DNA from: Zoogloea sp.
Lineage (GTDB): Bacteria > Pseudomonadota > Gammaproteobacteria > Burkholderiales > Rhodocyclaceae
Direction: 5' to 3'
Assembly: GCA_023150095.1 (NCBI GenBank)
Contig: JAKLLO010000037.1
Coordinates: 1-33,024, forward strand
DNA: 33,024 nucleotides
Below the pieces are notes generated by a model. That model had not been told where the DNA came from, searched no databases, and saw nothing but the letters and a program-made list of their open reading frames with translations. This document shows positions 25,012 through 31,983 of this stretch, one piece after another. A program made the position numbers and the translations under genes. Within the stretch, counting starts at the first letter, position 1. Each line of letters opens with the position of its first letter.

Positions 25012-25767
25012 ATGATTCCCCTGCTCGCCCCCTTGTTTCAGGGTGAATGGGCGGACTATGGTGAGACGCTCGCCTGCGCCCCCCAATGGCCGACCGGAGC
25101 AATTTCAATCATCCAACTGTCGAGCGATGACGTCCTGCTCGGCCACATCCTTCGACGCTATGCGACCCACCTAGGCGTCACAGGCAATGACCTGCGCGCC
25201 GCAGCATCGGCGTGGAGCCTGGACTACCTGTGGGCCCTGCTGCCGCCGGTCGCCGCAGCGGCGAGCGTGCTGCAGCATCGTTTCCCGATGCGCGCCGGCG
25301 ATGTCGCAGTGAGCCTGGGCGACACGGGCGCTCCCGTTCGCTTTCACATCATCCACGAAGGCCACCCCATGCCCGGCAGCTCAACGGGCGCCCGCTACGA
25401 CGCTCTGCTTGAAGAGCACCTCGCACCGCTATTCAAGGCCATCAGCAGACAAACTCGCCTCGCGCCGAAGATCCTTTGGGGCAATGCCGCGCGCTACCTG
25501 GAAGCTATTTTCGACCAGGCGCTTGAACTGACCGGCCATGCCGAGCATGTCGCTACAGACCGAGAAATGTTGCTGCAAAAACCGATACGTCCAAACGGCC
25601 ACCCCAACCCCCTGTACGGCCGGCAGCGCAACTCGGTCCGAATCGAAGATGGTGCCGCCACCACGATCACTCTGCACCGCCAGTGCTGCCTGTTCTACCG
25701 GCTGCCCGGCCAGGGCTATTGCGGTGCCTGCCCGTTGGCGCCGGAGCATCGTCGAGCGACGGGGTAG
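25012..25767 (+). CDS. FhuF-like siderophore-iron reductase
   Basis: The 251-residue protein ends in a four-Cys cluster, CC-x10-C-x2-C (QCCLFYRLPG then GYCGACPLAP), the [2Fe-2S] binding signature of FhuF ferri-siderophore reductases. Upstream are an Arg/Ala-rich helical domain (LLGHILRRYATHLG, AASAWSLDYLWALLPP) and a segment before the cluster, GRQRNSVRIEDG, consistent with the family. The ATG at 25012 is chosen for AGGGAG about 7 nt upstream. The GTG at 24901 would begin next to the divergent promoter and adds a low-complexity lead. It is divergent from the exporter operon; I could not find its own TAAA-N17-CGTC motif. It would release iron from the imported siderophore in the cytoplasm. Confidence 0.86.
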   Translation: MIPLLAPLFQGEWADYGETLACAPQWPTGAISIIQLSSDDVLLGHILRRYATHLGVTGNDLRAAASAWSLDYLWALLPPVAAAASVLQHRFPMRAGDVAVSLGDTGAPVRFHIIHEGHPMPGSSTGARYDALLEEHLAPLFKAISRQTRLAPKILWGNAARYLEAIFDQALELTGHAEHVATDREMLLQKPIRPNGHPNPLYGRQRNSVRIEDGAATTITLHRQCCLFYRLPGQGYCGACPLAPEHRRATG

Positions 25768-25877
25768 CCCAGCGATGTCATAGGCGCTGGTTCCCCAAGT
25801 CGAGATTGGTCAGACTGCCGTCCAACCCGCTACGATCATCCGCAGCGAGTATGGGCCAGCAATCCTGGCGCTCCAAC

Positions 25878-28391
25878 TCAGGGACTCAGCACAAGACGAC
25901 TACGCTTGGGATCGCGTGCGATCTCATCCTCCCGGAACGGGAAGCGCAGCCAAGCCTTGCGAGCATACCGGGCAACCGGAGCCGCACCTTGGCCGCCAGC
26001 CACTGCAGCTTCGTCCTGGCCGTGTGCGAGCAACGTGTGCGCTTCCACCCCGGACGGGCCAAAACGCACCACCTGAAGGTAGCTGTTCGCCAAGGAGTCC
26101 GGCCCCAACTTGTTGCCGCCATCATCGTTGCAAGCCACGGTGAAATAGCCCGCCGAGTGGCATCCGCCATAGACCGGGAAGCGATACCCCCCGCTCGCCA
26201 CAAAGCGATGAGCTCCCAACACCCCATCCAGCGACCACCCCTTGGCACCAAACTCCACCACGGTCGCAGCCAGCGCCTTGGCCGCCGTTCCTTCACTCGT
26301 CAGCAGCTTGCGAGGAGTATCCAAAGGGGCGTCGCTGGAGAAAGCAACGCTGTAGAGATCGTCGGCCGGAATCTGTTCCAGGCGAGCCCAGAGGGCCTCC
26401 CACAGCAAAACACCATGGTCGCCGTGATCTGCCTTGTTCGACCAGCGGCGCAGAACCTCGCAGGCCCGCCCGACGTCGACCTTGCGTGCCGCCGTTCCAA
26501 CCTTCACCAGCCCGTCCAGCCCCGCTGCCTTCAGCATGTCGGCATCTAGTTCGACGACCGGCTGCACGCAAGCCTGGGCAAGCACCTCGCCCTTGAACAA
26601 CTCGGCGGAATAGGACCGCGGTGTCAGCACATCCCTCATCACACGGCGACTCAGGGCTTCGGCCGATGTGACCTGGCCCCGCAGCAGATCGAGCGCCATG
26701 TGGTGCCCCAATCTACCCCGCAGATCCAGCGGCTTGCGCTCGCCACCCAGTAGCGACGGGAACCCCTCCAGCGGCTGGCGGACATTGCTGAGCCAGTAGC
26801 TGTCGTTCATGTTCGCCACATAGTCTTCGCGCAGCAGCCAGGGCAATGCAGCAACCGGCATGGCGCCCGGCTGCACCGCAGCCGGATCCACCCGCCAGTC
26901 GCAGGCCGAGCGGCTGCCGTCGAGGACGGGGGTGAGCGGATCCACGCTCGCGAATCCCGTAGCCAACGGCGTCGTGCACGCCTTGCGTAGGTCGTCCGGG
27001 GCATTGGGCACTGCACCGACATCGCCATACCAGACCCGTCCGTCCCCACGACCCTCACCCCGTCCAATCGCCACAGTATTGACCCAGGGAACTGCCGCCT
27101 CGCGGCGCTGGATGGCGATGAAATCGTCCAGCGACTTCGCCTGATTCCAGTAGAAGAAGTTGCGGAAGATGCGAAAGTTCTCAGCGTTCACATCCCTAAT
27201 GACCAGCGCGTGGGCCGCACCCCAGCCAAAGGCTGCGTTGTGGCCGGCGAGGTCAACCACCGGTCCGAAACGAGTTTGGTAGAAGGTGCGGGTCAAACGG
27301 CGCACGCGCCCATCGTCTCCACGCACGTCGACGCCGACCTCGCGCGCCGCCATCGCCTCGGTCTTTCCATCGACCAGGTAGCGCGTCGGATCGGCCGCAT
27401 CCAGCGTCACATCGAACAGCCCGAAACGGCGCGCCTCCGATACCGTGTGGCTCCAAGCCACTTGGTCGTTGAAACCGATCATGACCACCGGCACGCCGAG
27501 GAAGGCCACACCCGCCACGTCGACCTTGCCAGGTATCGTCAGATGCATCTGGTAGAAGCGATCCGGGCCACCCCAGTACCAATGCGGATTGCCGAACAAC
27601 ACTGCACCGTCTCCGCCCGTGGCCTCGCGGCCAAAGGCGAGGACGTTGCTGCCAATGCCGGGCTGCGCGCCAATTCGCTGAGCGAGCCGGCTGCGCAGCG
27701 CCGCATCGCCTCCCTCCCCCACTTTGGCCTCGGATGTGGACTTCGCTGGCTTGGCATTCGCCATCTCGGTGATGAACTTGGCGTAGCCGGCCGCAATCTG
27801 GGCCGCAAACATGCGCCGATGAATGTCGTCCGCCGTGATGTCCCGAACCCAGGGCTGCTTCAAGCAAGACCGGCCAGTCGCTCGCACCCGGCCGCTGCGG
27901 GCATCCGCCAGATAACGGTTGTACCCGGCGGCAAACCCGTCGACGAGCTCATTCAACTCGGGTGGGTGCTGCTCTCTATAGCTGGCCAACACCTTGTCAT
28001 CGGCGAAGGCGCGGAAGAAAAAGTCCAGATCGACGTTTTTCGGTCTTCCGAAGGTGGAGTCGCGCGCCGGTCGGCCATCGGCCCCGAAGAACCAGGCGCG
28101 CCGCCCCTCGTAGGTGACGAAAGCCTCGGCCAAAGTGCACAGCGCATCCTGCGCCTGCACATAGCCGACCCCGATCCCCAGTTCACGCCAACTGCCCGCC
28201 CGAAGATGCGGGATGCCATCCGTGGTGCGCCTGATCTCGACGCCTGTCACCACCGGCTGGGCCGATGGCACCGGCGCCTTCGCATGCGAGGCCCCCGCCA
28301 ACAGCTGCAGCCCACCGCAAAGCATCAACGCCCAGGCGCGCCATCCAGCTGCGCCTCGCCCCTCTCCCAACAACCCGCTCACGAAGAACAC
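25878..28391 (-). CDS. pvdQ: PvdQ-like acylase (Ntn hydrolase, penicillin amidase family)
   Basis: The 837-residue protein starts with a signal peptide (WALMLCGGLQLLAGASHA, cleaved near residue 38), followed by an alpha chain (TTDGIPHLRAGSW, GVGYVQAQDAL). The autocleavage site is at PGIG-SNVLAFG, where the Ser after Gly becomes the nucleophile of the beta chain. FGNPHWYW and VAFLGVPVVMIGFNDQVAWSHT follow, typical of PvdQ and aculeacin acylases. In pyoverdine maturation PvdQ removes a fatty acyl chain from the precursor in the periplasm. The GTG at 28391 overlaps the upstream stop by 13 bp; another GTG at 28382 gives a 4-bp GTGA overlap and keeps the signal peptide. It is the third gene of the formyltransferase operon. 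It implies an acylated siderophore precursor, although quorum-signal degradation is also known for this family. Confidence 0.87.
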   Translation of the reverse strand: MFFVSGLLGEGRGAAGWRAWALMLCGGLQLLAGASHAKAPVPSAQPVVTGVEIRRTTDGIPHLRAGSWRELGIGVGYVQAQDALCTLAEAFVTYEGRRAWFFGADGRPARDSTFGRPKNVDLDFFFRAFADDKVLASYREQHPPELNELVDGFAAGYNRYLADARSGRVRATGRSCLKQPWVRDITADDIHRRMFAAQIAAGYAKFITEMANAKPAKSTSEAKVGEGGDAALRSRLAQRIGAQPGIGSNVLAFGREATGGDGAVLFGNPHWYWGGPDRFYQMHLTIPGKVDVAGVAFLGVPVVMIGFNDQVAWSHTVSEARRFGLFDVTLDAADPTRYLVDGKTEAMAAREVGVDVRGDDGRVRRLTRTFYQTRFGPVVDLAGHNAAFGWGAAHALVIRDVNAENFRIFRNFFYWNQAKSLDDFIAIQRREAAVPWVNTVAIGRGEGRGDGRVWYGDVGAVPNAPDDLRKACTTPLATGFASVDPLTPVLDGSRSACDWRVDPAAVQPGAMPVAALPWLLREDYVANMNDSYWLSNVRQPLEGFPSLLGGERKPLDLRGRLGHHMALDLLRGQVTSAEALSRRVMRDVLTPRSYSAELFKGEVLAQACVQPVVELDADMLKAAGLDGLVKVGTAARKVDVGRACEVLRRWSNKADHGDHGVLLWEALWARLEQIPADDLYSVAFSSDAPLDTPRKLLTSEGTAAKALAATVVEFGAKGWSLDGVLGAHRFVASGGYRFPVYGGCHSAGYFTVACNDDGGNKLGPDSLANSYLQVVRFGPSGVEAHTLLAHGQDEAAVAGGQGAAPVARYARKAWLRFPFREDEIARDPKRSRLVLSP

Positions 28392-29425
28392 GCTTCAAAT
28401 CCTTCCAGTACATTCAAGACGTTGACACCGATTTCCTCGACCGCGTAGCCACCTTCCAGCACAAAGACCGTGGGTAGCCCGGCGTGCGCGATGTCCTCGC
28501 CAACCCTGAGGTAATCGTCACTGCACAACCTGAACCCGGAGATCGGGTCGGCCTCGTAGGTATCGACCCCCAACGACACCACCAACGCATCGGCACGGAA
28601 GTCGCCGATGGCGCGCAGCCCCCCCGCCAGCGCCGCGCGCCAAGCAGGGAACTCGGTTCCTCGTGGCAACGGGATGTTCAGGTTGAAGCCGCGCCCGGCC
28701 TCCAGCCCCACCTCGTCGGGATAGCCCAGGTAGAACGGGTACTCGGTCCGCGGATCGCCGTGAATGCTCGCGAAGAAGACATCGGCGCGTTCGTAGAAGA
28801 GGCTCTGCGTGCCGTTGCCATGGTGATAGTCGACGTCCAGCACCGCCACTCGCTCGGCACCGCCGTCGCGCAGTGCCTGCGCCGCAAGGGCGGCGTTGTT
28901 CAAGAAGCAATAGCCCCCGAAGAAATCGTGGCCGGCATGGTGGCCGGGCGGGCGGGTCAGCGCGAAAGCCGACCTTGAGCCCGAGCGGATACGTTCGACG
29001 GCGGACAGCGCACACGCCGCACCACCACGCGCTGCTCGCCATGTACCGCTGGTTAGCGGCGTACCCACATCGAATGAGAACAGGCCCATGCGTGCCGCGA
29101 AGTTTTCAGGCAGCACGTCGCTGCGATGCTGCCGTACCGGCCAAACCGAAGGCAGTGCATCCCGATCACGGTGAGCCGGATTCAGCGCCACCCACTCGTC
29201 CCAGGCACCACGAAGAAAATCGACGTAACGCGGCGCGTGAACCCGATGCAACACCGAATCGTCGAAAGGCACGGGCTCCTCAATGACTCCCAGCTGGCGA
29301 CAGCGAAGCTCCTCCAGCACGCGCTCGGCGCGCGCTGCCACCTCGAAGCACGGCACGAACTCGCCACGAAACATCTCCAGCCTGCCCTGATGATGGACGT
29401 GATCAGCGTTGTAGAACGTGATCAT
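28379..29425 (-). CDS. Histone-deacetylase-like / acetylpolyamine amidohydrolase
   Basis: The 348-residue protein carries the arginase/deacetylase fold and zinc-site motifs: ALTRPPGHHAGHDFFGGYCF with paired catalytic His residues, VAVLDVDYHHGNGTQ supplying Asp and His zinc ligands, and SLGVDTYEADPISGF supplying the second Asp ligand. Its length matches bacterial acetylpolyamine amidohydrolases such as that of Mycoplana. It is coupled to the formyltransferase (ATGA overlap at 29425) and overlaps the acylase start, so it is co-expressed with siderophore genes. The substrate is open. A deacylation of an N-acyl ornithine, polyamine or siderophore intermediate would suit the context, but no known pathway step that I can name requires it. 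Confidence 0.88.
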   Translation of the reverse strand: MITFYNADHVHHQGRLEMFRGEFVPCFEVAARAERVLEELRCRQLGVIEEPVPFDDSVLHRVHAPRYVDFLRGAWDEWVALNPAHRDRDALPSVWPVRQHRSDVLPENFAARMGLFSFDVGTPLTSGTWRAARGGAACALSAVERIRSGSRSAFALTRPPGHHAGHDFFGGYCFLNNAALAAQALRDGGAERVAVLDVDYHHGNGTQSLFYERADVFFASIHGDPRTEYPFYLGYPDEVGLEAGRGFNLNIPLPRGTEFPAWRAALAGGLRAIGDFRADALVVSLGVDTYEADPISGFRLCSDDYLRVGEDIAHAGLPTVFVLEGGYAVEEIGVNVLNVLEGFEACSS

Positions 29426-30273
29426 GCCGGCTCGTTCGCAACACCATCAGACAGTCCAGCCATATGCGCCAGCCCCTGCTGCAGGGCCGGGAACAGGCTG
29501 TTGTTGAAGTTGTTCCAGCGCAGCTCCAGGATGGTGTCCTGCGGATCGATCCGGGTATTGAGCACATCGAGGATCACCTCGCCGGAATCGATGCCGTTGT
29601 CAACGTAGTGGAACGATGCCCCGGTCCTGTCCACCACCGGCACCTGCTTCGTCTCCATCGTCTGCCAGTTCACCACCTTCTGACCCTTCGCACCATGCAG
29701 CGCATCGAGGGTTGCATAGGCACCTCGGCGCTCGTAGGGCGACTCGATCCGTGTGATGCCGGGATGGATGTTGACGATCTTGCGATCAAACGGCGCCCCC
29801 GGGCGCACCAATTCATCAAGGATGACCAGCAGCCCGTCGAGCACCACCAACTCCGCGCCCAGCGTCAACAACTTGTCCAGCAGGCGAGCCTCGAAGGCAC
29901 TCTTGCCCGCGGCACGCTCGGCCGCATCCAGGGGCAGCCGGCGGTAGGTCGAGGGAATGGCGCACAGCAGATCGTTCACGCGCCGCCCGCCCACTTCAAG
30001 CGTCGGCGGATAGAACCACTGCCCACCAGGCTGATACGAGAAGCCGTAGTCCTTGACCTGCCCCCTGTCCCGAGCCGACCCCTCGTCGTCGTCATAAATG
30101 ACCGCTTCCAGGGAGTAGGCATCCCCCAGTCTCGTCCCATTCAAAGCTTCGACCAGGTACTCGAGCGGCGACTTCATGTACCGCCGCTCCCCCTTGTATT
30201 CGATGGCCTGCCCAGCCTTGTCGGCCGCGGCATTCCTCAACGACCAAACGTAAACAAGCTTCGTCTTTGCCAT
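29422..30273 (-). CDS. pvdF: N5-hydroxyornithine formyltransferase, PvdF-like
   Basis: The 283-residue protein resembles PvdF. It has an N-terminal strand LVYVWSLRNAAADKAGQ, the formyltransferase core with VNIHPGITRIESPYERRG (the N-x-HPG region that binds formyl-tetrahydrofolate and activates the formyl group), and the later FHYVDNGIDSGEVI (the His/Asp region of purN-type transformylases). It would transfer a formyl group from N10-formyl-THF to N5-hydroxyornithine made by the PvdA-like enzyme encoded divergently. The ATG at 30273 has AGGG upstream at a good distance; a GTG two codons earlier is less likely. It is the first gene of the operon with the amidohydrolase and acylase and has its own ECF-type promoter. 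The pairing predicts a formyl-hydroxamate siderophore of the ornibactin/malleobactin/delftibactin kind. Confidence 0.88.
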   Translation of the reverse strand: MAKTKLVYVWSLRNAAADKAGQAIEYKGERRYMKSPLEYLVEALNGTRLGDAYSLEAVIYDDDEGSARDRGQVKDYGFSYQPGGQWFYPPTLEVGGRRVNDLLCAIPSTYRRLPLDAAERAAGKSAFEARLLDKLLTLGAELVVLDGLLVILDELVRPGAPFDRKIVNIHPGITRIESPYERRGAYATLDALHGAKGQKVVNWQTMETKQVPVVDRTGASFHYVDNGIDSGEVILDVLNTRIDPQDTILELRWNNFNNSLFPALQQGLAHMAGLSDGVANEPA

Positions 30274-30424
30274 GTACACCCTATCACCACGAAGTTAGAA
30301 GAAATGACCCGCGTACCAGCGCGCGAACGCCCAGCGCGACATGACCAGTGCGGAGCATCCAGCCTGATCACACAGGACGAGGCATCGCGCGGCGAGCCAC
30401 ACAGATCCACACCTACACATCCAA

Positions 30425-30449
30425 GACGAACGACCGGCTTGATTGTTTA
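30425..30449 (-). promoter_or_regulatory. Iron-starvation ECF sigma-type promoter (TAAA-N17-CGTC) of the formyltransferase operon
   Basis: On the minus strand TAAA (30449-30446) and CGTC (30428-30425) are separated by exactly 17 bp, with the extended TAAACAA and TCGTCTTGG shared with the other two copies. It lies about 150 bp before the ATG at 30273, leaving a long 5' leader. Confidence 0.75.
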
Positions 30450-30509
30450 AGGGCCGCCTCACATAGCCCATGAGAGATCCCTGAAAGCGAACCACCCAGG
30501 CAGGTCGAC

Positions 30510-30534
30510 TAAACAAATGCCGAGGCACCTCGTC
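30510..30534 (+). promoter_or_regulatory. Iron-starvation ECF sigma-type promoter (TAAA-N17-CGTC) of the ornithine monooxygenase gene
   Basis: TAAA (30510-30513) and CGTC (30531-30534) are 17 bp apart, in the extended context TAAACAAA and CTCGTCTTG. It lies 85 bp before the ATG at 30620 and is divergent from the motif at 30425-30449. Confidence 0.77.
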
Positions 30535-30619
30535 TTGATATCCGTAACCCGGCCCGACACGCGGCCGACAACTTGGTGCACCCATGTGGTGCTGATTCAA
30601 CCTAACAAAGGAGTGCGGC

Positions 30620-31909
30620 ATGCTCATTCATGACTTCATCGGCATCGGCTTCGGCCCGTCCAACATCGCGCTTGCCATCGCCTTGGACGAGAAGCGGCAA
30701 GCCGGCGCCCAGAACGTCAGTTCGCTGTTCATCGAGCGGCAAACGGGTTTCACTTGGCATCCGAACATGGTGCTCGATCACGCGCACATGCAGATCTCCT
30801 TCCTCAAGGACCTGGCCACGCTGCGCAACCCGACCAGCCGCTTCACCTTCGTCAACTATCTGCACGAGAAGCAGCGCCTACAGGACTTCATCAACCTCAA
30901 GACCTTCTTCCCCAGCCGCCACGAGTTCAGCGACTACTTCGCTTGGGCAGCAGCCCAGTTCGAAGATCGTTGCGTCTATGGCGAAACCGTCTTCGAGGTG
31001 TTGCCGGAGAAGCGCGGCGGCGAAGTCACCCTGCTGCGCGTTCGCTCTCGCGACCAGTCCGGCGAGGTACATGAGCGCCTGGCCCGCAACCTCGTCGTGA
31101 GCGTTGGCGGCACCGTTCATGTGCCCGAGTGCTTCCGACCTTTCAAGGACGACCCGCGGATCTTTCACTCCCACAACTATCTGGGCAGCATCGCGGCCAA
31201 CGCTCAAGCTCAAAAGATCGCCGTCATCGGTGCAGGCCAGAGCGCCGCTGAAATCTTCATGGACCTCCATGGCCGACCCAATGCCCCTCAGGTCGACCTC
31301 GTCATGCGCGCGCAGGCCATCAAGCCGTCCGACGACAGCCCTTTCGTCAACGAGATTTTCAACGTCGACTTCGTCGACTACATGTACAGCCGCACGCCGG
31401 CCGAACGCGCCGAACTGTTGCGCGAGTTCCGCCACGCCAACTACGCCTGCCCGGATCTGGAACTGATTCAGCAGATTTTCAAGGTTTTCTACGAACAGAG
31501 GGTCAAGGCAGAGACACGTCACCAGTTCCTGCGCCGGCATGAAGTCAGGGAAGTTCGTACCGCCAACGATGGCATCTACCTGACGCTACACGACCTGAAC
31601 AACGAACAGGCCAGCACCAGCCGCTATGACGCGGTGGTGCTGGCAACAGGCTACGAGCGCCAGTACCACAAGACTGTGCTCACCTCCCTTGCTCCGTACC
31701 TCGGCGACTTCGAGATCGACCGCCACTACCGTCTCAAGACCGCCCCCGACTTCCACCCGGCCATCTTCGTGCAGGGTGCCAGCGAACCGACACACGGCCT
31801 GAGTGACACGCTGCTGTCCGTGACCGCGGTGCGCACGGGCGAGATCGGTACCGCGTTGTTGGCGACGGCACAGTCTCCACAGCAGCGAGTGGCTATTGGC
31901 GCCCTGTGA
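30620..31909 (+). CDS. pvdA: L-ornithine N5-monooxygenase, PvdA/SidA-like
   Basis: The 429-residue flavoprotein has the FAD-binding motif IGIGFGPSNIALAIAL (about 7-22), the family segment FTWHPNMVLDHAHMQISFLKD (about 48-68), the NADPH-binding motif VIGAGQSAAEIFMDL (about 203-217) and the C-terminal VVLATGYERQYH. It hydroxylates the side-chain nitrogen of ornithine, the first step to hydroxamate siderophores. AAAGGAG 6 nt upstream fixes the ATG at 30620. It has its own ECF-type promoter, divergent from the formyltransferase operon. The receptor gene follows after 74 bp on the same strand without a visible terminator. A lysine N6-hydroxylase is the alternative; the WHPNMVLDHAHMQISFLKD context and the PvdF-like neighbour favour ornithine. 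Confidence 0.92.
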   Translation: MLIHDFIGIGFGPSNIALAIALDEKRQAGAQNVSSLFIERQTGFTWHPNMVLDHAHMQISFLKDLATLRNPTSRFTFVNYLHEKQRLQDFINLKTFFPSRHEFSDYFAWAAAQFEDRCVYGETVFEVLPEKRGGEVTLLRVRSRDQSGEVHERLARNLVVSVGGTVHVPECFRPFKDDPRIFHSHNYLGSIAANAQAQKIAVIGAGQSAAEIFMDLHGRPNAPQVDLVMRAQAIKPSDDSPFVNEIFNVDFVDYMYSRTPAERAELLREFRHANYACPDLELIQQIFKVFYEQRVKAETRHQFLRRHEVREVRTANDGIYLTLHDLNNEQASTSRYDAVVLATGYERQYHKTVLTSLAPYLGDFEIDRHYRLKTAPDFHPAIFVQGASEPTHGLSDTLLSVTAVRTGEIGTALLATAQSPQQRVAIGAL

Positions 31910-31983
31910 TCAGGTCAGCTTCGCTTCCCGTTTCTACCAACCCCATATCCCCAAACACTTACCTTCCGATTAAGCGACCAGTC

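Larger units (their letters stand above)
30274..30619. other. Divergent control region between pvdF-like and pvdA-like genes
   Basis: This 346-bp stretch has no convincing gene. It holds two back-to-back promoter motifs of the same iron-starvation class, one facing each way with about 60 bp between their -35 elements. I see no Fur palindrome or hairpin. The open frame of about 110 residues on the minus strand crosses both promoters and is not credible. Confidence 0.75.

Noticed and set aside
27210..28448. A 412-codon plus-strand frame opposite the PvdQ-like acylase
   Set aside because: Antisense shadow; the opposite strand has clear Ntn-hydrolase motifs and this frame has His/Arg/Gln-rich sequence with no domain.
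31910..31983. TAAA-N17-CGTC promoter before the receptor gene
   Set aside because: The nearest match is TAAG with a 20-bp spacer to a CGTC that lies inside the coding region, which does not fit the other three copies.
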